Source: an uncultured Phocaeicola sp. (GTDB taxonomy: Bacteria; Bacteroidota; Bacteroidia; Bacteroidales; Bacteroidaceae). Taken from it: DNA of 39,354 bases. Numbering within the stretch: the first letter of the stretch is position 1; each line of letters starts with the position of its first letter. Shown in pieces: positions 24,553-34,356 of the stretch. The notes under the pieces are model-generated. The model ran no database searches. It saw only the letters and a list, made by a program, of their open reading frames with translations, and was not told the DNA's origin. The position numbers and the translations under genes are program-made. Where the stretch lies: contig CALUJE010000005.1 in assembly GCA_944320885.1 (NCBI GenBank), positions 1 to 39,354 on the forward strand, given 5' to 3'.

Positions 24553-25104
24553 ATGGAAAAGAAATTATATACTTTGATTGTATATTCGGAAAATATCGCC
24601 GGTATACTGAATCAGATTACGGCTGTTTTTACCCGTCGTCAAATCAATATCGAGAGCCTGAATGTTTCAGCCTCGTCTATTGAAGGAGTACATAAATATA
24701 CCATTACGATATGGGCTGAAGAAGATACCGTAATAAAAGTTGTAAAACAGATAGAGAAAAAGATAGAAGTACTTCAGGCACATTATTTCACTGATGATGA
24801 GATTTTCTATCATGAAATCGCTTTATACAAGCTTGCTACTCCCGAATTGGAAAATAATTCGTATATTTCGAAAGTGGTTCGTCGTTACGGAGCAAGTATT
24901 GTGGAGGTTAATCCGGTATATTCCATTGTGAAGAAAGCGGGTATGAGCGATGAGATATCTTCTTTGTATGATGAACTTCAGGCATTGGGCTGCGTGTTGC
25001 AGTTTGTCCGTTCCGGCCGTGTAGCTATCACGAAAAGCTGTGTAGAGCGGGTAAATGAATATCTTGCAGACCGCGAAATGAAGCATTTACAAAAAAATAA
25101 ATAA
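24553..25104 (+). CDS. ilvN: Acetolactate synthase, small regulatory subunit
   Basis: The protein has an N-terminal ACT domain (LYTLIVYSENIAGILNQI start) that binds valine for feedback inhibition, and a C-terminal domain that stimulates the large subunit. Three ATGs are possible: 24532, 24547 and 24553. I prefer 24553 (MEKKLYTLIV, 183 residues) because an AAGGAGG (24537-24543) sits 9 nt before it and the protein then begins just before the ACT fold. That site is notable, since most genes here lack such a sequence. The thioesterase gene follows 4 nt after the stop. ilvH is an equally valid name. Confidence 0.93.
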   Translation: MEKKLYTLIVYSENIAGILNQITAVFTRRQINIESLNVSASSIEGVHKYTITIWAEEDTVIKVVKQIEKKIEVLQAHYFTDDEIFYHEIALYKLATPELENNSYISKVVRRYGASIVEVNPVYSIVKKAGMSDEISSLYDELQALGCVLQFVRSGRVAITKSCVERVNEYLADREMKHLQKNK

Positions 25105-25108
25105 AGAT

Positions 25109-25852
25109 ATGAGTATAGATAAGGTCGGAAGTTTCGGTTTTGTAGCAGAACCGTTTCATGTGGATTTCACAGGTCGTTTGACAATGAGTGTATTGGGTAA
25201 TCATTTGCTGAATTGTGCGGGATTTCATGCCGCTGATCGTGGCTTTGGCATGGCAACCCTGAATGATTATCATTATACGTGGGTACTTTCCCGTCTGGCT
25301 ATAGAGTTGGAACGCATGCCGCGCCAGTATGAGAAGTTTACAATTCAGACATGGGTAGAGAATGTATACCGTTTGTTTACAGACCGTAATTATGCAATCC
25401 TTGACGAACAGGGAAATCCCTTGGGATATGCACGTTCCATATGGGCTATGATAAGTATGGAAACCCGAAAACCGACCGATCTGTTGTCTCTGCACGGAGG
25501 AAGTATTGTTGATTATATCTGTCAGGACAAAGAATGCCCCATAGACCGCCCGGGAAAGATAAAGGTATCGGATGAGCATCCGGTGGGCGAGTACCGTGCG
25601 CAGTATAGTGACATTGACATCAACGGACACGTAAACAGTATCAAATATATAGAGCATATCCTTGATCTGTTCCCGATGGAGATGTTTAAGACCAAGCAGA
25701 TAAAACGGTTTGAAATGGCATATTCAGCCGAAAGTTATTATGGCGATACTCTCTCATTTTATCGTGATGAGGTAAAGACAGACGAATACGATATCGAAGT
25801 AAAAAAGAATGCCGGTGACATAGTATGTCGCAGTAAAGTAATATTTATATAA
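25109..25852 (+). CDS. Acyl-ACP thioesterase inside the ilv operon
   Basis: The 247-residue protein belongs to the FatA/FatB-like acyl-acyl carrier protein thioesterases, with two hotdog domains and no signal peptide. The N-terminal half contains YTWVLSRLAIELERMP. The second half has the catalytic-type Asn172 and His174 in DIDINGHVNSIKY. It releases fatty acids from ACP. It starts 4 nt after ilvN and precedes ilvC by 57 nt, so it is co-transcribed with valine/isoleucine genes. Since branched-chain fatty acids of Bacteroides are built from these amino acid precursors, a link to that lipid pool is plausible but is inference. Confidence 0.9.
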   Translation: MSIDKVGSFGFVAEPFHVDFTGRLTMSVLGNHLLNCAGFHAADRGFGMATLNDYHYTWVLSRLAIELERMPRQYEKFTIQTWVENVYRLFTDRNYAILDEQGNPLGYARSIWAMISMETRKPTDLLSLHGGSIVDYICQDKECPIDRPGKIKVSDEHPVGEYRAQYSDIDINGHVNSIKYIEHILDLFPMEMFKTKQIKRFEMAYSAESYYGDTLSFYRDEVKTDEYDIEVKKNAGDIVCRSKVIFI

Positions 25853-25909
25853 ACTATTAATTAAACGAGAGTGACCGTTTATATCGGGCACATAAAAATT
25901 TGAAGAAAA

Positions 25910-26953
25910 ATGGCACAAATGAATTTTGGTGGAGTTACTGAAAATGTAGTAACCCGTGAAGAGTTTCCATTGGAGAAAGCGCGTGAGATTTTGAAAGGTG
26001 AGACCATCGCAGTTATCGGTTACGGTGTTCAGGGTCCCGGACAGTCTTTGAACCTGCGCGATAACGGTTTCAATGTAATTGTAGGCCAGAGACAGGGAAA
26101 GACTTATGAGAAAGCTGTTGCTGACGGTTGGGTACCGGGTGAGACTTTGTTCAGCATTGAAGAGGCTTGCGAAAAGGCTACAATTATCATGTGTCTGCTT
26201 TCTGATGCAGCTGTTATTTCTGTATGGCCAACCATTAAGCCTTATCTTACTGCAGGAAAAGCATTGTATTTCTCTCATGGATTTGCCATTACATGGAATG
26301 ACCGTACCGGAGTGGTTCCTCCTGCCGATGTAGATGTGATTATGGTAGCTCCGAAGGGTTCAGGTACTTCTTTGCGTACCATGTTCCTTGAAGGAAGAGG
26401 CTTGAATTCTTCTTATGCTATTTATCAGGATGCAACCGGCAAGGCATTCGACCGTACCATTGCATTGGGTATCGGTATCGGTTCCGGATATTTGTTCGAG
26501 ACTACATTCAAGCGTGAGGCTACTTCTGACCTGACCGGTGAGCGTGGTACCTTGATGGGTGCTATTCAGGGATTGCTGTTGGCACAGTATGAGACATTGC
26601 GTGAGCACGGACATACACCGTCTGAAGCTTTCAATGAAACCGTTGAAGAGCTTACTCAGTCATTGATGCCTTTGTTTGCTGCAAAAGGTATGGACTGGAT
26701 GTATGCCAACTGTTCAACTACTGCACAGAGAGGTGCGCTTGACTGGATGACTCCTTTCCACGATGCTACCAAGCCTGTGTTTGAGAAACTTTATAAATCA
26801 GTTGCCGATGGAGTTGAGGCTCAGCGTTCAATTGATTCCAACTCACAACCCGATTACCGTGACAAGCTGAATGAAGAGCTTCGTCAGTTGCGTGAGAGCG
26901 AGATGTGGCAGACTGGTGCCGTAGTTCGTAAACTTCGTCCTGAAAATAACTGA
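25910..26953 (+). CDS. ilvC: Ketol-acid reductoisomerase
   Basis: The NAD(P)H enzyme isomerises and reduces acetolactate or acetohydroxybutyrate to the dihydroxy acids used by IlvD. The dinucleotide loop reads VIGYGVQGPGQS, close to but different from the common GYGSQGHA. Later markers include the metal-binding Asp/Glu segment around SDLTGERGTLMGAIQG and the C-terminal ELRQLRESEMWQTG. The length of 347 residues and these motifs fit the Bacteroidetes variety. It is last in the operon and is followed by a strong terminator. Confidence 0.96.
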   Translation: MAQMNFGGVTENVVTREEFPLEKAREILKGETIAVIGYGVQGPGQSLNLRDNGFNVIVGQRQGKTYEKAVADGWVPGETLFSIEEACEKATIIMCLLSDAAVISVWPTIKPYLTAGKALYFSHGFAITWNDRTGVVPPADVDVIMVAPKGSGTSLRTMFLEGRGLNSSYAIYQDATGKAFDRTIALGIGIGSGYLFETTFKREATSDLTGERGTLMGAIQGLLLAQYETLREHGHTPSEAFNETVEELTQSLMPLFAAKGMDWMYANCSTTAQRGALDWMTPFHDATKPVFEKLYKSVADGVEAQRSIDSNSQPDYRDKLNEELRQLRESEMWQTGAVVRKLRPENN

Positions 26954-26975
26954 TCATATTAATTCTTTGTTTTGC

Positions 26976-27023
26976 AAATGCCGTTTGTACCTCAGTACTG
27001 GGGTGACAGACGGCATTTTTCTT
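26976..27023 (+). terminator. Terminator of the ilv operon
   Basis: A 13-bp stem (26976-26988 with 27006-27018, one G-U pair) has a 17-nt loop and is followed by TTTTTC, 22 nt after the ilvC stop. Confidence 0.85.
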
Positions 27024-27050
27024 TATTACGGCATTTAACTCACTGCTTTT

Positions 27051-27068
27051 TTGCTACATTTGTAGCAA
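27051..27068 (+). promoter_or_regulatory. Palindrome overlapping the -7 box of the C25-like gene
   Basis: TTGCTACA (27051-27058) and TGTAGCAA (27061-27068) form a perfect 8-bp inverted repeat with a 2-nt centre. The -7 box TACATTTG (27055-27062) lies inside it. A regulator binding here would block RNA polymerase. The -33 box is not clear. Confidence 0.45.
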
Positions 27069-27090
27069 TGTAACTAAAAACTATATAGGA

Positions 27091-28665
27091 ATGAAGAAAT
27101 GGTTGGTTGCCGCATTGTTGTTTACCTGCGGCTTTTGTGATTTGAGCGTGAAGGCACATGAGTTGCCCAAACGTCCGGAATATGTAATTGTCACTTCTTA
27201 CAGAGTTTCAAATGATGCCGAATGGATGGATGTGATTGAGGCTTTGAAGAAGAAACATAAGGGTGCAGAAGTTTGTTACTACAAAGAGTCTCCGCGTGAA
27301 GTTTTGCCCAATCTTCGCTGGTATTATCCGCGTTATGTGGCATTCATAGAGAAGCCTGAACAGATAGGACGTGATTTTATTGTCGATTTGAACCGTATGA
27401 GCCGTGAGATTGACGATGATATCTATGCCGACTATCTGTGGGGAGTAATTACCGGTTACGATGCCAAGGCAGCTCTTCGTCTGGTAAACAGTACGGAACA
27501 GCCTAAAGTCTTGAAGAATGCGCTCAGCACAGTGAGCTCATTTGGCGACGGACTGTGGTTTGAGCGTTTTGCCTATATATCCGACTCTCGTCCGGGCATT
27601 TGCGGAGAGCGTGAGAAGGGTGAAGCCAAGATTAAAGAAGAAACGGTTACTGACAGTATTGATAACCGCATGTTCCGTGACATGGTCGACAAGGCCGAGA
27701 AAGAAGGCAAGAAGCTTAACCTGCCGAAAGACTTTTCAGTGAAAAAGCCCAATCTGCTGAAACGTTTCTGTGATTTCTATGCGAAATATGATCCTGATTT
27801 GATTGTGACGGCTGCCCATGCTACCGAAAAGAATCTTGAGATGCCCTATTCTGCCGGAAATATCATGTGCAAGGACGGAAAGCTTTATGCCGATTTCCCT
27901 GACGGACCGAAAGATCTTGTAGAATCAGGTAAGACCAGAGTATATCTTCCTATAGGAAACTGTCTGATTGGAAATGTGAACAAGACAAACAACAGTATGG
28001 CCATTGCCTTTATGAACAGTGCCAATCTGGGAATGTTTATCGGTTATGTAGTTGAAACATGGTACGGACGCAACGGTTGGGGAGGATTGTGTTACTTTAT
28101 GAACAATCCGGGCCGCTATACCATCCCCGAAGCTTTTTATCTGAATCAGCAGGATATGCTGTTCCAGCTTCGTGAGATGGCCCCCGATTTCCTGAGAAAG
28201 CCTTATCCTTATAAAGAAGGAAATATGCATCTAGAGCAGGAATATACCGAAGTAGCCAAAGCTTATGGAAAGGGAAAAATGCCGATAGATGTTTTTGGTT
28301 TCTATCATGACCGTGACGTCTTGGCATTGTATGGTGACCCTGCATGGGATGTACGTCTGATGGAGCAGGCGAATCCCAATGATTATGAAGTAAAATGCAA
28401 GGTGAAGAATGAAGAGTGTGTAATCACCGTGAAGACCGGTCCTAACTATAGCGAGAAGCGTCTTGAAGGTTCTGACTTCCGTTCACAGCATGTAGGTGAC
28501 TTGCCTTTCAGTTATTTCTTCCCGAAACGCTTGCGCAATCCGCGTCTGGCAGAAGGACAGAACTGGAAAGCCGCTGTCGATGAAAATTTCCTTCTGGTAT
28601 ACAAGCCTAATTTTGAGCCCAATAAGGAATACACCATTATCTTGAGAACCGATCCGGCCAGATGA
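27091..28665 (+). CDS. Secreted protein resembling clan CD (gingipain/C25-type) cysteine peptidases
   Basis: The 524-residue protein has a signal peptide (about 1-22), with no lipobox and no C-terminal sorting domain visible. The start YVIVTSYRVSNDAEWMDVI and the order of later elements recall C25 peptidases. A beta-strand ending in His243 (VTAAHATEKN) is followed some 48 residues on by Cys291 (LPIGNCLIGN), the His-then-Cys order of clan CD. A Tyr-Gly-Asp-Pro motif comes at 414-417, as in gingipain-like proteins. After about residue 430 comes a short beta-rich, immunoglobulin-like tail. The His is followed by Ala rather than the usual Gly, so activity is uncertain and family assignment is tentative. 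It is a single-gene unit behind a palindromic promoter, convergent with valS. Confidence 0.55.
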   Translation: MKKWLVAALLFTCGFCDLSVKAHELPKRPEYVIVTSYRVSNDAEWMDVIEALKKKHKGAEVCYYKESPREVLPNLRWYYPRYVAFIEKPEQIGRDFIVDLNRMSREIDDDIYADYLWGVITGYDAKAALRLVNSTEQPKVLKNALSTVSSFGDGLWFERFAYISDSRPGICGEREKGEAKIKEETVTDSIDNRMFRDMVDKAEKEGKKLNLPKDFSVKKPNLLKRFCDFYAKYDPDLIVTAAHATEKNLEMPYSAGNIMCKDGKLYADFPDGPKDLVESGKTRVYLPIGNCLIGNVNKTNNSMAIAFMNSANLGMFIGYVVETWYGRNGWGGLCYFMNNPGRYTIPEAFYLNQQDMLFQLREMAPDFLRKPYPYKEGNMHLEQEYTEVAKAYGKGKMPIDVFGFYHDRDVLALYGDPAWDVRLMEQANPNDYEVKCKVKNEECVITVKTGPNYSEKRLEGSDFRSQHVGDLPFSYFFPKRLRNPRLAEGQNWKAAVDENFLLVYKPNFEPNKEYTIILRTDPAR

Positions 28666-28680
28666 TGGGTTGACCGATAA

Positions 28681-28764
28681 AAAAGGACGTGTGCTTCCGG
28701 TTCAAAGCACACGTCCTTTTATGCAAAAGCACGCGAGCTTTTAAAAAAAGGACGCGTGCTTTTT
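28681..28764. repeat. Family A repeat array, second copy
   Basis: Four units start at about 28683, 28704, 28726 and 28747. Their cores are GGACGTGTGC, GCACACGTCC, GCACGCGAGC and GGACGCGTGC, within A-runs and T-runs. Units 1 and 2 form a perfect 16-bp inverted repeat (28681-28696 with 28705-28720); units 3 and 4 pair with two mismatches. It fills the gap between the convergent C25-like and valS genes and is the only terminator-like structure there, so it may stop transcription from both sides. Confidence 0.8.
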
Positions 28765-28782
28765 ATTATACGTTTCAAGCTT

Positions 28783-31458
28783 TTATTTCAGCTTGCTGAT
28801 ACTTTCTTTCAGAGCGGCAATCTTGGTCTCGGCATCGGCCTGTTTCTTGCGTTCCATTTCGATAACGTTGGCCGGAGCCTTGCTTACGAATTTCTCGTTA
28901 CTCAGCTTCTTCATGACGCTCATCAGGAAGCCTTCCTGATATTTCAAATCAGCTTCCAGTTTCTTGAGCTCTTCCTCCACGTTGATCAGGTTACCCAGAG
29001 GTACGGCATATTCGGTAGTTCCTACCATGAATGCGGCAGCACCGTCCGATTTAGCCTCTACCGATGTGATGGCCGACAGATTGCAGAGCTTTTCAATTAC
29101 AGGATTGAATGCTGCAACCGGGCTTTCGCCTACCACTTCCAGTGACAGGGCCTCTTTCTGTGCGATGTTCTTTTGCAGACGGATGGTACGGATGCCTCCG
29201 ATAACCTCTTTCACAGCTTCAAAGCGGTTGATAAGCTCCTCGTCGAATTCTGCGGGTATATTCAGAGTCTGCACCATGATGCTTTCGCCTTCCTTGCGGT
29301 CATAGATGTGTTGCCACAACTCTTCGGTGATGAACGGCATGAACGGATGGAGCAGTTTCAACAGGCTGTCGAAGTATCCCAAAGTCTTTTCGTAGGTAAC
29401 CTTGTCGATGGGTTGTCCGTAGGCCGGTTTTACCATTTCGAGATACCAGCTTGAGAACTCGTCCCAGAACAGTTTGTAAACAGCCATCAGCGCTTCGCTC
29501 AAACGGTATTTGCCAAAGAGGTCGTTCACTTCAGCAGCTGTTTTGGCCAGCATGGAGCCGAACCATTCGGTAGCAAGGCGTGCATATTCCGGTTGTTCCA
29601 TGTCTGCTACGTTCCAGCCCTTTACCAGACGGAATGCGTTCCATATCTTGTTGTTAAAGTTACGTCCCTGTTCGCAGAGCGCATCGTCAAAGAGGATGTC
29701 GTTTCCGGCAGGAGCAGCCAGCATCATACCCATGCGCACACCGTCGGCACCGTATTTCTCAATCAGTTCGAGCGGGTCGGGTGAGTTTCCGAGTGATTTT
29801 GACATCTTGCGGCCAATCTTGTCGCGGACGATACCTGTGAAGTATACGTTCTTGAACGGCATCTTTCCCTGATATTCATAGCCTGCCATAATCATGCGGG
29901 CTACCCAGAAGAAGATAATGTCCGGACCGGTTACCAAGTCGCTGGTAGGATAGTAGTAGTTTATCTCTTCGTTGTTCGGGTTGTTGATTCCGTCGAAAAG
30001 AGAGATAGGCCACAACCATGATGAGAACCATGTGTCAAGGCAGTCTTCATCCTGACGGAGATCTTCCATCTTCAGAGCCGTGTTGCCGGTTTTTTCCTGA
30101 GCCAGTTTCAGAGCCTCTTCCGGAGTCTCGGCCACTACATATCCTCCTTCGGGAAGGAAGTAGGCCGGTATGCGGTGTCCCCACCATAATTGACGGCTGA
30201 TGCACCAGTCCTTGATGTTTTCCAGCCAGTTCTTGTAAGTGTTCTTATATTTGGCAGGATAGAACTTCAGCTCGTCGTTCATTACAGGCGGCAGTGCCAT
30301 GTCTGCAAAATGCTGCATCTTGAGGAACCATTGCATTGACAGTTTCGGTTCGATGGCAACATTTGTACGTTCTGAAAATCCTACCTTATTGGTATATGCC
30401 TCTACTTTTTCGAGCAGTCCGGCAGCGTCGAGGTCTTTTTCTATCTGTGCGCGCACATCGAAGCGGTCCATGCCCACATACAGTCCGGCAGCTTCGCTCA
30501 GCGTTCCGTTGTCATTGAATATGTCGATGCTCGGCAAGTTGTATTTTTCGCCCAGCATATAGTCGTTCACGTCGTGAGCAGGAGTTACCTTCAGACATCC
30601 GGTACCGAACTCAATGTCTACGTAGCTATCCTGTATAACCGGGATTACGCGGTTTACCAGCGGAACAATCACTTTCTTTCCTTTCAGCCACTGGTTCTTC
30701 GGGTCTTCCGGATTGATACACATGGCCGTATCACCCATGATGGTTTCGGGGCGTGTGGTAGCTACAACTGCATAGCGGCGTCCCTGTGCGTCACGGTGTA
30801 CAACCTCGCCTTCGGCTCCGGTTTCTCCGCTCATGTCATCATCAGCCACATAGTAACGCAGGTAGTAGAGCTTGCTGTGCTCTTCTTTATAGATAACCTC
30901 CTCGTCGCTCAGGGCGGTGAGTGCCTTCGGGTCCCAGTTTACCATGCGTACGCCGCGGTATATGAGTCCTTTGTTATAAAGGTCGACGAATACTTTGATA
31001 ACGCTCTTGCTTCGGGTTTCATCCATGGTGAATGCCGTACGGTCCCAGTCGCAGCTGGCTCCCAGCTTGCGCAACTGTTTAAGGATGATGCCTCCGTGTT
31101 CTTCGGTCCATGCCCATGCATGTTTGAGGAACTCTTCGCGTGTAAGGTCGGTTTTCTTGATACCTTCCTGTGCCAGTTTGTTTACCACTTTGGCTTCGGT
31201 AGCAATCGAAGCATGGTCTGTTCCCGGCACCCAGCATGCGTTCTTTCCTTCCATGCGTGCGCGGCGCACCAGAATATCTTGAATGGTATTGTTAAGCATG
31301 TGTCCCATGTGAAGCACGCCGGTGACGTTAGGTGGCGGGATGACGACGGTATAAGGTTCACGTCCGTCGGGTTTAGAACTGAAAAGCTTGTTGTCCAGCC
31401 AATACTGGTACCATTTCCCCTCCACATCTGCGGGATTGTACTTACTTGCTAATTCCAT
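28783..31458 (-). CDS. valS: Valyl-tRNA synthetase
   Basis: The class I synthetase charges tRNA-Val and edits mischarged threonine. It has 891 residues. The HIGH motif is His50-Met-Gly-His53 and the KMSKS loop reads [14 protein letters not shown]. The editing (CP1) domain includes the [13 protein letters not shown] segment. The C-terminus has a coiled-coil arm rich in Glu, Lys and Leu (about 825-891), as expected for ValRS. A minus-strand -7 box TACTTTTG (31510-31503) lies about 45 nt upstream. It is convergent with the C25-like gene, with family A repeats in the 117-nt gap. Confidence 0.97.
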   Translation of the reverse strand: MELASKYNPADVEGKWYQYWLDNKLFSSKPDGREPYTVVIPPPNVTGVLHMGHMLNNTIQDILVRRARMEGKNACWVPGTDHASIATEAKVVNKLAQEGIKKTDLTREEFLKHAWAWTEEHGGIILKQLRKLGASCDWDRTAFTMDETRSKSVIKVFVDLYNKGLIYRGVRMVNWDPKALTALSDEEVIYKEEHSKLYYLRYYVADDDMSGETGAEGEVVHRDAQGRRYAVVATTRPETIMGDTAMCINPEDPKNQWLKGKKVIVPLVNRVIPVIQDSYVDIEFGTGCLKVTPAHDVNDYMLGEKYNLPSIDIFNDNGTLSEAAGLYVGMDRFDVRAQIEKDLDAAGLLEKVEAYTNKVGFSERTNVAIEPKLSMQWFLKMQHFADMALPPVMNDELKFYPAKYKNTYKNWLENIKDWCISRQLWWGHRIPAYFLPEGGYVVAETPEEALKLAQEKTGNTALKMEDLRQDEDCLDTWFSSWLWPISLFDGINNPNNEEINYYYPTSDLVTGPDIIFFWVARMIMAGYEYQGKMPFKNVYFTGIVRDKIGRKMSKSLGNSPDPLELIEKYGADGVRMGMMLAAPAGNDILFDDALCEQGRNFNNKIWNAFRLVKGWNVADMEQPEYARLATEWFGSMLAKTAAEVNDLFGKYRLSEALMAVYKLFWDEFSSWYLEMVKPAYGQPIDKVTYEKTLGYFDSLLKLLHPFMPFITEELWQHIYDRKEGESIMVQTLNIPAEFDEELINRFEAVKEVIGGIRTIRLQKNIAQKEALSLEVVGESPVAAFNPVIEKLCNLSAITSVEAKSDGAAAFMVGTTEYAVPLGNLINVEEELKKLEADLKYQEGFLMSVMKKLSNEKFVSKAPANVIEMERKKQADAETKIAALKESISKLK

Positions 31459-31502
31459 TTTTCTATTTTGTATTTGTTTGTTAAGTTAACCGTTAATGGC
31501 TG

Positions 31503-31510
31503 CAAAAGTA
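31503..31510 (-). promoter_or_regulatory. Possible -7 box for valS
   Basis: TACTTTTG on the minus strand fits TAnnTTTG, 45 nt before the ATG. No good -33 match is found. Confidence 0.35.
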
Positions 31511-31719
31511 ACAAAAAAGCAAGTTACTCGCTTTATTATTAGCCATTAAAATAACTTTTGGCGGTGAAAATATTGAAAACTGCGCTTTTCTTATCCGTCC
31601 GTTTTGTGCTTTTTAGCGTGTGATGTGTAAAAAGACAAACCTTGTCAGAAAAACAGGCTTTTTTATATACTTGTTAATGAATGGGTTATTGGAGTAGAAG
31701 AATCAGGTTGCTGGCAGTT

Positions 31720-31807
31720 AAGGCTCAGCGTGGTGGCGACCAAGGCTCAGCGCGCTGGGAGTTAAGGCTCAGCATGCTGGGAGTTAAGGGTCAGTAAACG
31801 GGAAAGC
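31720..31807. repeat. Family B repeat array, second copy
   Basis: Four units of exactly 22 bp: 31720-31741, 31742-31763, 31764-31785 and 31786-31807. Centres are CAGCGTGGTG, CAGCGCGCTG (perfect palindrome), CAGCATGCTG (perfect palindrome) and a decayed CAGTAAACGG. Unit 1 ends GGCGACC and unit 2 GGGAG, as in the first array, so the whole array, not just a unit, is shared. It lies between the divergent valS and barrel genes, ending 25 bp upstream of the barrel gene's -33 box. The rest of 31511-31831 shows nothing else. Confidence 0.85.
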
Positions 31808-31831
31808 AGAGAGAAAATAAATGTAATTTTT

Positions 31832-31862
31832 TTTGATACTTTTGGATAATATTATAGCTTTG
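31832..31862 (+). promoter_or_regulatory. Consensus promoter for the TonB-receptor-like barrel
   Basis: TTTG (31832-31835), 19 nt, TAGCTTTG (31855-31862); both boxes match fully. The family B array ends 24 nt upstream. Confidence 0.65.
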
Positions 31863-31944
31863 CATCGACTTTAAATTTAATTAGTGGTAATTGCAATGCG
31901 GATACAAACGTATACATTGCCATCTTGAAATGAAGCTAATACTT

Positions 31945-34227
31945 ATGAAAAGAAACCTTTATTTATTGTTTTTTCTTAGTCTGCTCCCGACTCTTCGGTT
32001 GTCGGCCCAGCAGGTGAGCGGGCGTGTGGAAGATTCGGGACACCAGCCTTTGTCGTACGTTACGGTGCGTTTGCTCTCTGCTGATTCTACCTTTGTGAAA
32101 GGTGTTCGCACTGACAGTGTGGGGACATTCTCACTCCACGCTTCTCACCCGGGAAATTATTTGCTTCACGTGAGCTGCATTGGTTATCAGACAGCTTTCT
32201 TGCCTGTGAATTTGCAGAATGATATACGACTGACCACTCCCATTATATTGCAAAACAATGATGTCACTCTTCAGGAAGTAACTGTAGAGGCTTCCTCCTA
32301 TGTGCGAAGCAAGGACCGTTTGCTTATTTATCCCGACAAACAACAGATAAAACACTCACATACGGGATATGATTTGCTTTACAGACTCATGATTCCGGGA
32401 GTGGACGTAGACCGGCTGAATGGTACGGTGCAAGCTTTCGGCGGAGAAGTGTCTCTTTATATTGACGGACGGAAAGCAAGCTATCGTGAAATACAGAACT
32501 TACGCCCCAAGGATATAGAGAAAGTAGAATATTATGACGTTCCTACAGGTAAATATATCAATGACAATGCCGCCGTGAATTTTATTACCAGGCAATATAA
32601 GACCGGAGGTTATGTGGCAATGGATGCAAAACAGACCATCGGCTATCTGAAAGGCGATTACAATATAGCGGCCAAACTGGCGCATGGAAATACCCAATAT
32701 ACATTGTTTGCCGGATATAATATGGCGAAATATGAGGGAGACCGCGAAAATCAGAACGAACATTTCGTTTTTTCGGAACACGAAACAGACAGGTTTGCCA
32801 ATACGCTTGCCAGCAGGATTAAAAATAACCAGCAATATGCCCAGTTGAATGTAGAGAACAAGAGTGACAAGCGTTCTCTTTTGGCTAAAGTGTCGGTCGT
32901 TCGTGATGAAGCACCGGACAATTACCGGCATAGCATGGTGCGATACAGCGATACGGGAAATAGTCAGGAAAGTTTTCGTAATACCGATCAGTCCGGCTTA
33001 AAGCCCGAAGTAGAGTTATACGGATATTTCCATCTGCCGAAAGACCAGTATCTGGAAACACGGTTGACGGGAAGTTATGCAAAGAACAAATACCGGTATG
33101 AATACAATGAAAACAGTTTTTCTACTCTGACCCATACGCAGGAAGATTTCTACGAATTCAATGCCGACGTGTCTTACGGCATACAGCTGAAGCATCAAAA
33201 CAGCTTTACGGCACGTCTCATGCATTATCATACCGTCAGCTCGGCTCTTTATGAAGGGAATACCCCTTCATGGCAGCATTTGTGGATGGGACGGACCAGC
33301 CTGTTGGCGGAATACAGTCAGAAGTTCGGAAAAAGATTTTCGCTGAAAGTGGTGCTGGGATTGCCATCATACCTGTACAGCCTTCACAATGATGATTCCG
33401 AGCATTATCTTCTTCCGTACGTTAATACACGGATGCTTTACCGTCTGGCCAACAACCAGCAGTTTATGGTAAACGTTTATTGGGGCAACGAGGCGCCCAG
33501 TATGGAAACAATGAGCAAGGCCGAACAACAAATAGATTCACTTCGCTTAAAGAGAAGTTATCCGTTTAAGAAACTTCCTAACGCATATTTGGTAATGGCT
33601 GTATACAGTGGTCAGTTCGGACGGTTGGGATTGCAGGCAGCGGCTAATTATATGGGAGGTACGAATTTGAGAATCGTCGACTACTACAGAGAAAATAATC
33701 TGATTGTTGAGTCTTTGCGGAATAACGGTAAGGCTCATAACGTGAATGCGGAACTTTCAGCATCCTGGAAAATATCTGACGCATTCCGTGTAAAAGGTGA
33801 GGGAACATGGTTTTACCTCCGGTATCAGGATACACCTTATCGTTTGAGCAGTTTCTCTTTCAAAATGCAGGCCGATTATTACTGGAAAGACTTTTCGTTC
33901 GGCATTTACGGGAGAACTTGTTCAAAGGTTATGGATTCTGACCTGATTTGTGTAACCACTCCTGCAAAATATGGCATTTCTGCAAGCTGGAGCTATAACG
34001 GATGGTATATCGAGGCTGGAGCCGAAAATCCGTTTACCAAACATAGTGACTATGAATATTCACTGAATACGGATGTTTATGGTTATCGGAAGACTTTAAG
34101 TAGCCGCACTAACCAGCAAACCGGTTACATCAAAGTGGCCTATACCTTCGACTTCGGTCGTAAGACCTCCCGCGACAGCCGCGATGTGAATACGAATATA
34201 AACAGTGCTATTTTGAAAGCAAACTGA
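31945..34227 (+). CDS. TonB-dependent receptor-like outer-membrane beta-barrel protein
   Basis: The 760-residue protein (start at 31945, MKRNLYLLFF) has a signal peptide ending Leu-Ser-Ala-Gln. A carboxypeptidase-regulatory-like domain follows at about 22-105 (VSGRVEDSGHQPLSYVTVRL, then the ISCIGY-like stretch HVSCIGYQTA), with a plug-like segment at about 120-210 and then a large beta-barrel. This is the layout of the outer-membrane barrel family common in Bacteroidetes (OMP_b-brl_3 type) rather than of a SusC. No SusD partner is next door. The frame is open upstream to a TTG at 31891, and an ATG at 31930 is possible, but only 31945 starts directly at a signal peptide. Transported substrate is unknown. 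Confidence 0.85.
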   Translation: MKRNLYLLFFLSLLPTLRLSAQQVSGRVEDSGHQPLSYVTVRLLSADSTFVKGVRTDSVGTFSLHASHPGNYLLHVSCIGYQTAFLPVNLQNDIRLTTPIILQNNDVTLQEVTVEASSYVRSKDRLLIYPDKQQIKHSHTGYDLLYRLMIPGVDVDRLNGTVQAFGGEVSLYIDGRKASYREIQNLRPKDIEKVEYYDVPTGKYINDNAAVNFITRQYKTGGYVAMDAKQTIGYLKGDYNIAAKLAHGNTQYTLFAGYNMAKYEGDRENQNEHFVFSEHETDRFANTLASRIKNNQQYAQLNVENKSDKRSLLAKVSVVRDEAPDNYRHSMVRYSDTGNSQESFRNTDQSGLKPEVELYGYFHLPKDQYLETRLTGSYAKNKYRYEYNENSFSTLTHTQEDFYEFNADVSYGIQLKHQNSFTARLMHYHTVSSALYEGNTPSWQHLWMGRTSLLAEYSQKFGKRFSLKVVLGLPSYLYSLHNDDSEHYLLPYVNTRMLYRLANNQQFMVNVYWGNEAPSMETMSKAEQQIDSLRLKRSYPFKKLPNAYLVMAVYSGQFGRLGLQAAANYMGGTNLRIVDYYRENNLIVESLRNNGKAHNVNAELSASWKISDAFRVKGEGTWFYLRYQDTPYRLSSFSFKMQADYYWKDFSFGIYGRTCSKVMDSDLICVTTPAKYGISASWSYNGWYIEAGAENPFTKHSDYEYSLNTDVYGYRKTLSSRTNQQTGYIKVAYTFDFGRKTSRDSRDVNTNINSAILKAN

Positions 34228-34263
34228 AAGATTTAATATATTGACATTCGAAACACATCTGTA

Positions 34264-34309
34264 GGTATAGATGCAGAATAACTGAAATCGTTTCTTCTGC
34301 ATCTATACC
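34264..34309 (+). terminator. Terminator of the barrel gene
   Basis: A perfect 15-bp stem, 34264-34278 with 34295-34309, has a 16-nt loop and is followed by TTATTATATAT. The U-tract is interrupted but the stem is very stable. Confidence 0.75.
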
Positions 34310-34356
34310 TTATTATATATAACCGCAAACCTACCGTTGCGCAAAAAGGGATAAAA

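Noticed and set aside
30574..31452. Long 292-codon frame antisense to valS
   Set aside because: It is an opposite-strand shadow of valS; the sense frame has clear HIGH and KMSKS motifs and the antisense product resembles nothing.
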